64,000 nt of DNA from Flavobacterium lacisediminis (GTDB lineage Bacteria > Bacteroidota > Bacteroidia > Flavobacteriales > Flavobacteriaceae). A program made the position numbers and the translations under genes. Under the pieces are notes generated by a model, which worked only from the letters and a program-made list of their open reading frames with translations, made no database searches and had not been told where the DNA came from. The stretch is from contig NZ_JAPCIO010000007.1 of the NCBI RefSeq assembly GCF_025909975.1, positions 142,644 to 206,643 on the forward strand, written 5' to 3'. Below, piece by piece: positions 8,082 through 18,373 of the stretch (its first letter is position 1; each line of letters starts with the position of its first letter).

Positions 8082-8933
8082 TTATTTGTTCAGAATGTGA
8101 TACGCAATTAAACCATCAATTGGACGGCGCAGAACATTTCCTATGGTGATGCCGTGTTTACCTAATACTTCTGTTAATTCATCTTTCAAATAAAATGCAA
8201 TCGAACCAACAAAATGCACGGGAACTTCTTTACAATTTTCGAATTGTTCAATATAATTCTCTACGAAGCTTTCCATTTCTCTATGGATAAATTTCTGACA
8301 AAATGCGGTGTCTTTATGTTTAATTAAAAACTTAGCAAATGTTGCTAGATAAGCATTTGGATTAGGCTCTTTATATAAATTATGTTTGATATAATCCGCA
8401 TCAACGTTGTATTCTTCTTCGAATTCTTGTGCTAATTCTTTTGGCATTTTATTAAAGTAATATCCACGAATTAAATGACGTCCAAAACGATTTCCAGAAC
8501 AATCATCCATAGCAATATAACCAAGAGATTGTACTTTTTGATGCAATACTTTTCCATCAAAATAACTACAATTAGAACCTGTTCCTAAAATACAAACAAT
8601 AGCTTCTTCGTCTTTTGGAGTAGTTGCATATACCGCTGCATAGGTATCTTCGTGAACTACTACAGCAGCGTTTTTAAAATAATTTTGAAAAACTAGAGTT
8701 AAAAAGTCTTTCATTCTATCGGTTCCACAGCCTGCTCCGTAGAAAAACAAATGAGTAGCTTTATCTTTATTGTGTGAAATATCAAACTTATCGTCTAAAC
8801 GATTGATAATTTCTTCTTTGTCTAATACTTCAGGGTTTAATCCTAAAGTTTGAGTAGTGAATAATACTTTTCCGTTATCATCAATAGCAATCCAATCGGC
8901 TTTAGTAGAACCACTGTCAACTAATAATTTCAT
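8082..8933 (-). CDS. BadF/BadG/BcrA/BcrD-type sugar kinase, N-acetylglucosamine kinase-like
   Basis: A 283-aa ASKHA-fold kinase. LLVDSGSTKADW (residues 3-14) is the phosphate-1 motif, CILGTGSNCSYFDG (about 117-130) the phosphate-2/adenosine region, and FVGSIAFYLKDEL near the C-terminus the adenosine motif. Proteins of this type in Bacteroidetes are annotated as GlcNAc or muramyl-sugar kinases, so a role in amino-sugar or cell-wall recycling is likely, but the substrate is inferred from family only. It sits between gapA and mgsA on the minus strand, with a terminator on each side and a -7 box in the upstream terminator loop, so it may be an independent unit inside a glycolytic neighbourhood. 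Confidence 0.85.
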   Translation of the reverse strand: MKLLVDSGSTKADWIAIDDNGKVLFTTQTLGLNPEVLDKEEIINRLDDKFDISHNKDKATHLFFYGAGCGTDRMKDFLTLVFQNYFKNAAVVVHEDTYAAVYATTPKDEEAIVCILGTGSNCSYFDGKVLHQKVQSLGYIAMDDCSGNRFGRHLIRGYYFNKMPKELAQEFEEEYNVDADYIKHNLYKEPNPNAYLATFAKFLIKHKDTAFCQKFIHREMESFVENYIEQFENCKEVPVHFVGSIAFYLKDELTEVLGKHGITIGNVLRRPIDGLIAYHILNK

Positions 8934-8962
8934 TTGGTTGGTGTTAGTTTAGGTTAAGCAGT

Positions 8963-8999
8963 AAAAAATCCCGCACACAAATGTAACGGGATTTTTTTT
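8963..8999 (-). terminator. Terminator of gapA (symmetrical, works on either strand)
   Basis: AAAAAATCCCG and CGGGATTTTTT form an 11-bp stem around a 13-nt loop (8974-8986). It lies just after the gapA stop codon. The loop holds the -7 element of the next gene. Confidence 0.85.
8978..8985 (-). promoter_or_regulatory. -7 element (TACATTTG) of the kinase gene inside the gapA terminator loop
   Basis: On the minus strand TACATTTG lies in the terminator loop, about 45 nt before the kinase ATG. A TTG occurs 16 nt upstream of it (9002-9004 on the minus strand), shorter than the usual 19. Confidence 0.45.
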
Positions 9000-9007
9000 A
9001 ACAAATA

Positions 9008-10033
<1,026 letters not shown>

Positions 10034-10045
10034 TTACTATTTTTA

Positions 10046-11032
10046 TTATGATGATACGATATCGGATACTTTTACCAATTCCATATCTATTTCACTTTGT
10101 CCTTTAATGGCTTGTTCTAGTGGTGTTAAGGTTACTTTATCTTGATATAAGCCCACCATGAAATTTGATTTTCCTTCTAATAACGTTTCAACTGCTTTAA
10201 CTCCAAGTCTAGACGCTAAAACTCTATCAAAACAAGATGGAGAACCACCACGTTGCATGTGTCCTAAAACCGAAACACGAACGTCATATTCTGGCATGTT
10301 TTCTTCGATGTAATCTTTTAGTTCGAAAACGTTTTTACCAATTTTATCTCCTTCAGAAACAACAACAATACTTGAAGTTTTTCCTGAATCCTTACTTCTT
10401 TTTAATGATTCCACTAAACGTTCTAAACCAAAATCTTCTTCAGGAATTAGAATTTCTTCTGCTCCTGCTCCAATTCCAGCATTTAGAGCTATGTGACCCG
10501 CATCTCTTCCCATTACTTCAACGAAAAATAATCGGTTATGAGAGTTTGCTGTATCTCTGATTTTATCGATTGCATCAATTACGGTATTCAAAGCGGTGTC
10601 GTATCCTAATGTATGACTTGTTCCAAAAATATCGTTATCAATGGTGCCTGGAATTCCAATCACAGGAAATCCGTATTCTTCATTGAAGATTTCAGCACCT
10701 GTAAAACTACCATCTCCACCAATTACTACAAATGAATCAATTCCAGCTGCCACTAAATTGTCGTATGCTTTTTTTCTTCCTTCTGCGGTACGAAAATCTG
10801 CCGAACGTGCTGATTTTAAAATTGTACCTCCTTTATTAATAATGTTTTTAACATCACGAGGTCCCATTTCTTTAAAATCACCTTCTATCATTCCTTGGTA
10901 TCCTCTGTAAATACCAACACATTCTACATTATAATAAGCACAAGCTCTAACTACTGCACGAATGGCAGCATTCATTCCTGGAGAATCTCCACCAGAAGTT
11001 AAAACACCTACTCTTTTAATCTTTGTTGACAT
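10046..11032 (-). CDS. pfkA: ATP-dependent 6-phosphofructokinase
   Basis: A 328-aa PfkA-type enzyme phosphorylating fructose 6-phosphate. The N-terminal TSGGDSPGMNAAIRAVVR (residues 12-29) binds ATP, GGDGSF (about 104-109) is the diphosphate loop, and GIPGTIDNDIFGTSHTLGYDTA holds the catalytic Asp region. VEVMGRDAGHIA and GHMQRGGSPSCFDRVLASRLG are further PfkA signatures. The Gly after GGDG (rather than Asp) fits an ATP-using enzyme rather than a PPi-dependent one. It is the first gene of the pfkA-gapA unit; no perfect promoter was found in the 135 bp upstream. Confidence 0.96.
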   Translation of the reverse strand: MSTKIKRVGVLTSGGDSPGMNAAIRAVVRACAYYNVECVGIYRGYQGMIEGDFKEMGPRDVKNIINKGGTILKSARSADFRTAEGRKKAYDNLVAAGIDSFVVIGGDGSFTGAEIFNEEYGFPVIGIPGTIDNDIFGTSHTLGYDTALNTVIDAIDKIRDTANSHNRLFFVEVMGRDAGHIALNAGIGAGAEEILIPEEDFGLERLVESLKRSKDSGKTSSIVVVSEGDKIGKNVFELKDYIEENMPEYDVRVSVLGHMQRGGSPSCFDRVLASRLGVKAVETLLEGKSNFMVGLYQDKVTLTPLEQAIKGQSEIDMELVKVSDIVSS

Positions 11033-11167
11033 ATATTTTGATTGTTTATGTAAAGTTATAAAACGAAAAATAAAAAAACAGTGATTCTTGCAAACTATTT
11101 AATAATAGTCGCAAATTCAAACGTTTTCGTTAATAACTTTTTGATTTTTCTACTAAAAAACTACGAA

Positions 11168-14100
11168 TTAATCGATTTCAGGAACCCTAACTGGTTCTTG
11201 TTTTGTAGTTTCAGTTGCTTTTAATTTTCTTTGATTTATAAATTCAATAAACTCTGGTGGAAACTCAGAATCTGGTAGTTCATCTTGCGATTTAGAAGAA
11301 TCTTTTTTCTTTTTATTATTATTGAATATTTTCTGCAACATTTCTTTGAATGTATCAAATTCAACATTGTAAGTAATTCCTAGACCTTGTGTATATCCAA
11401 TTCCTTCTCCTACATAATTAATATCATTTTCACGATTGAAAACATGAGCGTTTAATGTACCGTCTTCATTAATTTGAATAAGGACTTCTAAATTTCCAAC
11501 AATAACAGATTCTGTAACACCTCCCACAGGAACTCCAACTTTACCATTTATAGAAATTCTGTCATTAATTCGAGTATTCATTGTTACCCCAACTCTATCT
11601 GATATATCAGTTAATCTATTTCCTTGCGAATAATCTAATCCTAATTGTAAGTTACTATCTTGATCAGCAAACAAACCATTAATAATAGAACTTGCTCCTT
11701 CAATCAAAGAACCATAAGCGGCATTACCTGTAGATTCTGCTGTTACAAAAGAACCAGTTGCCATTAAAGCAAATGCTTGAGTTTGTCTTGTATCTTTATC
11801 TTGTAGCTTATAATCAATTTCACTTTTTAACACTGAACTAACTGTTGGAAAATCAATATTAAAATCAGGTTGTGGGTTGCTTAAATTTCCGTTTAGTAAA
11901 ATGGTAACATTTGTATCAACTTTTCTGTTAAAAGAAGCACTTTCAACTAAAACAGCCGGATTTGCCATGGTTTTATAGGTAGCCTTTAAATCTAAAACCG
12001 CATTCATAGGTTGACCATCCCAACGAATAGTCCCTCCTTTTTCAACGCTGAATTTTTTATCTATAATTCCACCATATTTAAAATTATATTGTCCTTCTTG
12101 AACAATAAAATCACCAAACATTTCAAACTTGCCAAGTGTATTAATATTCATTTGCATAGAACCTACACCATTACCTTTCATAGCATGTCCGGTTTCTCTA
12201 TCAAGAATAATCTCAATTTCGGCATCAGTATCAATATCAAAATTAAAATCAAGTTCTATTCCTTCGTATCGGCTTTCTTTTGCAATTTTTCCAGTTAATG
12301 ATTTTTGATATTCCTCTACTGTCATGAAATTGATAAAAGAATTATTTCCTAAATCTTCTTCGTCATTTACAGGAATTTTAATAGAAGTTCCTTTTTCTGA
12401 TTCACCTGCCACTTTGATATTTAAAGCATCTACAGAACCTGTAATACTAGCCTTACCTTTCATAAAAGCTGTTCCATAATAATAAGCATCTTCTGAATCT
12501 TTTGTATCTAAAGCTAATATATTATCAGAAATTAAATGCAAATCAAGTTCCCAATCACCAAGGTTTTCATGACGTATTGTACCATCAATCACCCCTTTCG
12601 TTTTATATTTGGTATCTGTTACTTCGATTTTTCTTAAACTAAATTGATGCTCAGTTAAATCAACAATGGCATTTTTTTCAAATGCATAATCTACATTCAA
12701 ATAAGGTACTCGCATTCCTGCATTATTAAGATAGAGTCGTCCGTCCATTTCAGGCTCTGTGAGAGAACCACCAATTGTTGTTCTACCTGTCGCATTTCCT
12801 CTAACATCAGACAAAACATTTCCAAGCAGCGAACCAAAAGGTGCTAAATTGAATTTTTCGAAACCTGCTACTAAATCTAAACTTGATTGTTGTCCAACAA
12901 AATTAATGTTCCCATCAAGAAAAAAGTGTTCTTCTCCTTCTTGTTTTAAACTAGAATTCACTTTAAACTGATTGAAATTTTCATTTCCTTCAATTTTAAA
13001 ATCTAAATCGCCAAGTAAAAACTTATTAATTTTCAAACTATCAATAGTAAGGCTCGAAATTGGTTCATATTTATTTCGATCTTGTTTGTAAGTAATGTTT
13101 CCATTAATTTTTCCACCAAAAGACAAACTATCCAAAGAAGGTGTGACTTTGTTTAAGTCTACATCGTCGAAAGAAAGTTTAAAATCTTTATAAGTAGAAT
13201 CGCGCATTGTTCCAAAGAAATCAATTTTTTGATTGTTGTGAGATAATGTTAGTTTTTCAAAATTGAAATTTTTAAGATTTTTATCAAAAACTATTTTATT
13301 ATCATTGGTTTCTCCTTCATTTATAAACCATAAATAATCTTTGAATTTAATTTCTGATTTTTTAAATCCAAGAATAGATTGTTTCTCTTCGTTTATAGTG
13401 TGGTATAAGTTTAAATCATAAGTGTCTTCACTTTTTGGACCACCTTTGAATTCAGAACGCACAAATAATGTATCATTTAAAGTAACGTTAATCAAATTAA
13501 AATCGGCAATTTTATATTTGTCATTTTTAATTGAATCAACTGTGATATACGCATTATATAAAGGGTTCTTATTATCGATATCAATCTTTACGTTATCAAT
13601 AGTATTATTATATGCTACAATATTTGGAGAAGCAAAATCAAAAACAAACTTGCCTTCATCGCCATTAATTTTTCCTTTTAACTTAGTGTTTTCAGAAATT
13701 TTGACATCGGGAACAAACACTTCTACAATTTTATCGTGAAGCGTTAAATCGAAGTTTATGAATTGTCCTTTTTCTAATTTGTTCGGAGAATAATTAGCAT
13801 ACAAACTTCCAAGAGCATTTTCAACCATTTTTTGCACTTGGTTAACCTTATATTTTCCTACAATTTGTCCTGTTATAATATCTGGAGAATTAATATCAAT
13901 AGTTCTTACCCTATCAGCATCAAAAGAAGAAACCACTTCAAAATCATCAAAATAGTATGAGTTTTTACTATTTTGATAAGAAACATTATTAATTTGCAGA
14001 ATTCCTGCTAAATCATCAATGGTATTTCCAGCTGCTTTAAAATTAATATTCCCTTTAAAAATGGAAATAGAGTCAGTTTTATAAAAATTCAGAACATGTA

Positions 14101-15607
14101 AATCGGCATAATCAATCTGAGCTTTAAAATCATAGTTTTTTGCTTTCAAACTTAAATCGATAGTTCCATCGAAATCCATTTTCAAATTTGGATCATTACT
14201 GTTGAAATATCCTTTATAATATGGCATTTTCATACTACCATCAACTGTAATATTTTGATAGTTGTATCCGTTGTAATAAAATTTTCTTATTTCTCCTTTA
14301 ATAGCCGTATTTAATAATTTTTGTGTAAACCCTCTTCCATCTACATCTAAATTTACGGTTGCTCTTCCAATCTCTTGTTTACCTAATAAAGTTCCTAGGT
14401 CAAAATCATTTAAAATTAGAGTTCCTTTATATAATGCATTATCAATAAAATCTATATTCTGCATAGAAAGATTACTCTCTAACTCTCCTAATTTTGACAT
14501 CATATAAACATCAGCATTAATGTATTTTTGAGTCAATTCTACACCACCAATCATATTTACCGTTCCAAGCTTATCTAGAGTTGAAGGTAAATTTTTTCCT
14601 AAAATACGAGGTAAAATCGCTTTTAATCGTACATAACTAGAAGTAAGTCTATCAAAATTTCCTTTCATGTAAAAAGCTTGATCACCTTTTCCAAAAAGAT
14701 TTTGAAAATTAATAGTACCAATAATCTCCGATTGATTTTTATCGACTAATTTTAAATTATGTGTCGTGAAATTGTTCAATGTTCCAACCAAATGCGTATC
14801 CACATAGAAAACATTGTTTTTTCCAAATTCGTTGTAGAAATAATTCAAATCGTTTGAAGCAATCGAAGCTTTATCAAATTGAACATCAAAAACAACTTTG
14901 TTATTAAAATCAGAAAAATCTTTTCGGTCGTATTTTAACTCTACTCTACCTTTCATTTCCGATTCAGGCGTTTTCATCGATAAACCATCTAGCAAAATAT
15001 TCTTTTTGGTATAGGTAAAATCAGATGTAATATTTTCAACCACTAAACCTCGATGATCTTTAAACGATAACTTATCAATGTATGTAGTAACGTTTGCACC
15101 TTTTATGAAAAAATCTTTAATTTCTCCATTAAGCTGAGTAAAATCAAGCATTTTTGGAGTCTTAAGATTGTGATCGATGTATTGAAAACGGCTGTTAAAA
15201 ACAGTCATTTTATTTGCTTTCATTCTAAATTTTCCCGAAGAAGGTGAGCCATCATCAAATGCTTCAATGAATTTATCTAGATTAGTATACTTTTCACCTT
15301 TGTAATTTACAATACGTGCATCTAATCCATTTAGTATCACATCTTTCATGTATGGATGCCCAGGATCGTAAATCTTTTTGAAACTTAAAATGGAAGTATT
15401 TAGCTTTTTAATGTAAAACAAGGTGTCTTGATGATGATCTAAAACCAATACATCTCCTAGTTTTACACTTCCAAAAGGCGTTATAGCAACCTTACCTATC
15501 GAAATATTAGTCCCGTACGATTTATTTAATTCGTCAGTTGCATATTTCCCCAAAGAAGTTTGAACAAAAGGCAATGACAAAAGAATACCCAACAACAATA
15601 GAAGCAA
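11168..15607 (-). CDS. TamB-like translocation/assembly module protein (DUF490 family)
   Basis: A giant protein (at least 1479 aa) with an N-terminal membrane anchor and more than 1300 residues of beta-strand-rich AsmA/TamB-like sequence, ending in a DUF490/TamB C-terminal region (FMEDFIVQEGQYNF-like GDFIVQEGQYNFKYGG, then GNLSNPQPDFNIDFP). TamB-type proteins span the periplasm and are implicated in outer-membrane protein assembly or lipid transport. The start is unclear: from the TTG at 15607 the reading frame continues upstream for 24 codons with the basic residues expected before a membrane anchor (KKFKKILFRTLVAILL), yet contains no ATG, GTG or TTG. An ATC at 15655 is where a homologous Met would be expected. 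A Lys-rich, charged C-terminal tail closes the protein. It is divergent from tsaD. Confidence 0.88.
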   Translation of the reverse strand: MLLLLLGILLSLPFVQTSLGKYATDELNKSYGTNISIGKVAITPFGSVKLGDVLVLDHHQDTLFYIKKLNTSILSFKKIYDPGHPYMKDVILNGLDARIVNYKGEKYTNLDKFIEAFDDGSPSSGKFRMKANKMTVFNSRFQYIDHNLKTPKMLDFTQLNGEIKDFFIKGANVTTYIDKLSFKDHRGLVVENITSDFTYTKKNILLDGLSMKTPESEMKGRVELKYDRKDFSDFNNKVVFDVQFDKASIASNDLNYFYNEFGKNNVFYVDTHLVGTLNNFTTHNLKLVDKNQSEIIGTINFQNLFGKGDQAFYMKGNFDRLTSSYVRLKAILPRILGKNLPSTLDKLGTVNMIGGVELTQKYINADVYMMSKLGELESNLSMQNIDFIDNALYKGTLILNDFDLGTLLGKQEIGRATVNLDVDGRGFTQKLLNTAIKGEIRKFYYNGYNYQNITVDGSMKMPYYKGYFNSNDPNLKMDFDGTIDLSLKAKNYDFKAQIDYADLHVLNFYKTDSISIFKGNINFKAAGNTIDDLAGILQINNVSYQNSKNSYYFDDFEVVSSFDADRVRTIDINSPDIITGQIVGKYKVNQVQKMVENALGSLYANYSPNKLEKGQFINFDLTLHDKIVEVFVPDVKISENTKLKGKINGDEGKFVFDFASPNIVAYNNTIDNVKIDIDNKNPLYNAYITVDSIKNDKYKIADFNLINVTLNDTLFVRSEFKGGPKSEDTYDLNLYHTINEEKQSILGFKKSEIKFKDYLWFINEGETNDNKIVFDKNLKNFNFEKLTLSHNNQKIDFFGTMRDSTYKDFKLSFDDVDLNKVTPSLDSLSFGGKINGNITYKQDRNKYEPISSLTIDSLKINKFLLGDLDFKIEGNENFNQFKVNSSLKQEGEEHFFLDGNINFVGQQSSLDLVAGFEKFNLAPFGSLLGNVLSDVRGNATGRTTIGGSLTEPEMDGRLYLNNAGMRVPYLNVDYAFEKNAIVDLTEHQFSLRKIEVTDTKYKTKGVIDGTIRHENLGDWELDLHLISDNILALDTKDSEDAYYYGTAFMKGKASITGSVDALNIKVAGESEKGTSIKIPVNDEEDLGNNSFINFMTVEEYQKSLTGKIAKESRYEGIELDFNFDIDTDAEIEIILDRETGHAMKGNGVGSMQMNINTLGKFEMFGDFIVQEGQYNFKYGGIIDKKFSVEKGGTIRWDGQPMNAVLDLKATYKTMANPAVLVESASFNRKVDTNVTILLNGNLSNPQPDFNIDFPTVSSVLKSEIDYKLQDKDTRQTQAFALMATGSFVTAESTGNAAYGSLIEGASSIINGLFADQDSNLQLGLDYSQGNRLTDISDRVGVTMNTRINDRISINGKVGVPVGGVTESVIVGNLEVLIQINEDGTLNAHVFNRENDINYVGEGIGYTQGLGITYNVEFDTFKEMLQKIFNNNKKKKDSSKSQDELPDSEFPPEFIEFINQRKLKATETTKQEPVRVPEID

Positions 15608-15680
15608 TAATATTGCAACTAAGGTTCTAAATAGTATTTTTTTAAATTTTTTGATACGTTCTTTTGTTTTAAATTTGCGT

Positions 15681-15709
15681 CAAAATTATCCCTATTGGGT
15701 ATAACCCAA
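15681..15709 (-). promoter_or_regulatory. Promoter of the TamB-like gene (TTG-N18-TAATTTTG)
   Basis: On the minus strand TTG (15709-15707), an 18-nt spacer and TAATTTTG (15688-15681) fit the Bacteroidetes consensus. Transcription would begin near 15675, leaving about 20 nt before the suspected ATC start at 15655. Confidence 0.6.
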
Positions 15710-15720
15710 CAAAAATAGGG
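15690..15720. promoter_or_regulatory. Nested palindrome between divergent tamB-like and tsaD genes
   Basis: TTGGGTATAACCCAA (15695-15709) is a perfect 6-bp inverted repeat around a 3-nt centre. It is flanked by an outer pair CCCTATT (15690-15696) and AATAGGG (15714-15720). The inner palindrome overlaps the -33 TTG of the TamB-like promoter, which suggests an operator; a cruciform or transcript structure is also possible. Confidence 0.5.
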
Positions 15721-15760
15721 AATTTTGTAAGATAATTATAATATCTTTAGTTCAAATTTC

Positions 15761-16792
15761 ATGCCTAAAATGACAGAAAGAAAAATATATACTTTAGCTA
15801 TCGAAAGTTCGTGTGATGACACTGCTGCTGCAATACTTTGTAACGATGTAGTATTATCAAATATTGTAGCACGTCAGGCAATTCATGAAGAATATGGCGG
15901 CGTCGTTCCTGAGTTGGCTTCGAGAGCTCACCAACAAAATATTGTTCCAGTTGTAGATGTTGCAATTAAAAAAGCAGGAATAACTAAAAATGACTTGAAT
16001 TGCATAGCTTTTACGCAAGGTCCAGGATTAATGGGTTCGCTTTTAGTGGGTGGTTCTTTTGCGAAATCGATGAGTATGGCGTTAGACATTCCGTTGATTG
16101 CAATTAATCATATGAAAGCACATATTTTAGCTCATTTTATTGCCGAAGAAGGATATGAAAAACCAACATTTCCGTTTATTGCCTTAACTATTTCAGGTGG
16201 ACACACGCAAATTGTAAAAGTGAATAGCTTTTTTGATATGGAAATTATTGGCGAAACTACCGATGATGCTGTTGGTGAAGCATTTGATAAAAGTGCCAAA
16301 ATTTTAGGACTTCCCTATCCTGGCGGACCTTTAGTAGATAAATTTGCTCATGAAGGGAATCCGAAAGCGTTTCCATTTACCAAACCAAAAGTTGACGGAT
16401 TGAATTTTAGTTTTAGTGGATTAAAAACTCAAATCTTATATTTCGTTCAGAAAAATGTAGCATTGAATCCTAATTTCATCGAAGAAAACAAAGCGGATAT
16501 TTGTGCTTCCATCCAATATACCATTATCAATATTTTAATGGATAAGCTGAAATTAGCGGTTGCTGAAACGGGAATTAATCAGATTGCAATTGGTGGTGGT
16601 GTTTCGGCGAATTCTGGAATTAGAACTACATTAAAAGAAGCAGAAAAAAAATATGGTTGGAAAACGTATATTCCTAAATTTGAATACACAACCGACAATG
16701 CTGCTATGATTGGAATTGTAGGTTATTATAACTTTTTAGAAGGAAATTTTAGCAACGCTGAAATAACATCTAAAGCACGAATTGAATTTTAA
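15761..16792 (+). CDS. tsaD: tRNA N6-threonylcarbamoyladenosine transferase TsaD
   Basis: A 343-aa ASKHA-fold protein (Kae1/Gcp family) that transfers the threonylcarbamoyl group to A37 of tRNA. It has LAIESSCDDTAAAI (residues 12-25), the metal-binding HMKAH (His117 and His121), FPFIALTISGGHTQI and TDDAVGEAFDK. IGGGVSANSGIR near the C-terminus is the phosphate/adenosine region. Length is normal. ATG at 15761 gives MPKMTERKIY; a second ATG at 15770 is also possible. rsmE starts 5 bp after its stop, so tsaD-rsmE-DUF4159 form an operon. Its partner tsaE is at 4374. Confidence 0.97.
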   Translation: MPKMTERKIYTLAIESSCDDTAAAILCNDVVLSNIVARQAIHEEYGGVVPELASRAHQQNIVPVVDVAIKKAGITKNDLNCIAFTQGPGLMGSLLVGGSFAKSMSMALDIPLIAINHMKAHILAHFIAEEGYEKPTFPFIALTISGGHTQIVKVNSFFDMEIIGETTDDAVGEAFDKSAKILGLPYPGGPLVDKFAHEGNPKAFPFTKPKVDGLNFSFSGLKTQILYFVQKNVALNPNFIEENKADICASIQYTIINILMDKLKLAVAETGINQIAIGGGVSANSGIRTTLKEAEKKYGWKTYIPKFEYTTDNAAMIGIVGYYNFLEGNFSNAEITSKARIEF

Positions 16793-16797
16793 ATCCT

Positions 16798-17502
16798 ATG
16801 CAATTATTCTATAATTCCGACATAAAACAAGGTGATTCAAACTTCTTTTTCGACAAAGAAGAAAGTAAACACATCGTTAAAGTATTACGTAAAAAAGAAA
16901 GTGATAAAATATTTATTACTAATGGATTAGGTTTTTTATTTGAATCTGAAATCATTTTAGCTTCTGAGAAAAAATGTGAAGTAAAAATCATCAAAGAAAC
17001 ATTCAAAGAACCAGATTCTTTTTACACACATATTGCTGTTGCTCCTACCAAAATGAACGACCGATTAGAATGGTTTTTAGAAAAAGCAACTGAAATTGGC
17101 ATTCACGAAATTACACCAATCATTTGTGATCATTCGGAACGAAAAGTGTATAAAATTGATAGAGCGGAAAAAATTATTCAAGCTGCCATGAAACAATCGT
17201 TACATTATTATTTACCTAAAATTAATGAACCTGTTTCTCTTTCACAATTTGTAAAATCAAACATCGACGGACAAAAATACATCGCTCATTGCGAAGAAAC
17301 AGATAAGAAATCGTTTAAAAACGAAGTTAATAAAAATTATAAAGTAACTATCTTAATTGGTCCGGAAGGCGATTTTTCAACAAAAGAAATCAATTTGGCG
17401 ATTGAAAATAATTTTATTCCTGTAACTTTGGGAAATACAAGATTGCGAACAGAAACTGCAGCTTTAGTAGCCTGTCATACAATTGCACTTATAAATGAAT
17501 AA
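16798..17502 (+). CDS. rsmE: 16S rRNA (uracil1498-N3)-methyltransferase RsmE
   Basis: A 234-aa SPOUT-class methyltransferase that methylates U1498 of 16S rRNA. The N-terminal 70 residues form the PUA-like RNA-binding domain with KEESKHIVKVLRKKESD. The C-terminal SPOUT knot carries WFLEKATEIGI, ERKVYKIDRAEKIIQAAMKQS, the SAM-binding loop LIGPEGDFSTKEI and LGNTRLRTETAALVA. All landmarks are in place. It starts 5 bp after tsaD and overlaps the next gene by 8 bp, which supports translational coupling. Confidence 0.96.
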   Translation: MQLFYNSDIKQGDSNFFFDKEESKHIVKVLRKKESDKIFITNGLGFLFESEIILASEKKCEVKIIKETFKEPDSFYTHIAVAPTKMNDRLEWFLEKATEIGIHEITPIICDHSERKVYKIDRAEKIIQAAMKQSLHYYLPKINEPVSLSQFVKSNIDGQKYIAHCEETDKKSFKNEVNKNYKVTILIGPEGDFSTKEINLAIENNFIPVTLGNTRLRTETAALVACHTIALINE

Positions 17503-18136
17503 ACTTTTAGCTATTGGAATTTTATTAGTTTGGAATTTGGGCTTTACCCAAGAAATCGCAGTTGCCAAATATTCTGGTGGTGGTGATTGGTATTCGAATC
17601 CAACTTCTTTACCCAATTTAGCTAAATTTTGCAATCAAAACATCAATACAAAACTCAATACAAAAATAGCAACTGTCGAAGTTGGCAGTTCTGAAATATT
17701 CACCTATCCTTTTGTACACATGACGGGACACGGAAACGTGGTTTTTAGTGCGAATGATGTAATTAATCTTAGAAATTATCTTACTTCTGGCGGTTTTTTA
17801 CATATTGATGATAATTACGGTATGGACGAATACATCAGAAAAGAAATTAAAAAAATATTTCCTGATAATCCATTAACTGAAATTCCGTTTAACCACATAA
17901 TATTTCAAGAACCATTTGCTTTTCCTGGTGGATTGCCTAAAATTCACGAACACGATAATCAAAAACCACAAGCTTTTGGAATTTTTATAGAAGGTAGAAT
18001 TGTACTTTTATATACTTACCAAACCGATTTAGGAGATGGCTGGGAAGACGCCGAAGTTCATAATGATCCTGTTCAAGTTCGTGAAAAAGCACTAAAAATG
18101 GGCGCTAACATCTTAAATTATGTTTTTAAAAATTAA
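17495..18136 (+). CDS. Exported DUF4159 family protein
   Basis: A 213-aa protein beginning with a signal peptide (MNKLLAIGILLVWNLGFTQ, cleavage after Gln19 or Thr18). The mature part matches DUF4159, with YSGGGDWY, TGHGNVVFSANDVINLRNYL and a GGFLHIDDNYG turn resembling a glutamine-amidotransferase-like fold. Function is unknown to me. It overlaps the end of rsmE by 8 bp, so it is the last gene of the tsaD operon; exported DUF4159 proteins often sit with housekeeping genes in Flavobacteria. The 237-bp stretch that follows is AT-rich with no recognised feature. Confidence 0.85.
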   Translation: MNKLLAIGILLVWNLGFTQEIAVAKYSGGGDWYSNPTSLPNLAKFCNQNINTKLNTKIATVEVGSSEIFTYPFVHMTGHGNVVFSANDVINLRNYLTSGGFLHIDDNYGMDEYIRKEIKKIFPDNPLTEIPFNHIIFQEPFAFPGGLPKIHEHDNQKPQAFGIFIEGRIVLLYTYQTDLGDGWEDAEVHNDPVQVREKALKMGANILNYVFKN

Positions 18137-18373
18137 TTCCACTACAGAAAAAATTTTTGAAATTTTAACATAAACTGCAGAAAAACTACAGCAATTTATT
18201 TTTCAATACCTTTTAATTTTGATTTATTATCATTTGAAAACGAAAATGTAATGTTATACAATTTTTAAAGAAACTTTGATTTACTTTAAAAAAAAGATAA
18301 ACATTATACTAAAATGTTTAGAATATCGTTTTAAAATTGTTAACAAAATCAACTAACTAAAAATGTATTATTT

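Noticed and set aside
13422..13739. Plus-strand open frames inside the TamB-like gene (also at 12011 and 12759)
   Set aside because: They are antisense to a long, clearly coding minus-strand gene and lack family features or promoters.
18137..18373. Search for a small RNA or gene in the 237-bp gap before the metalloprotease
   Set aside because: The stretch is AT-rich with no hairpin, no clear promoter pair and no convincing reading frame.
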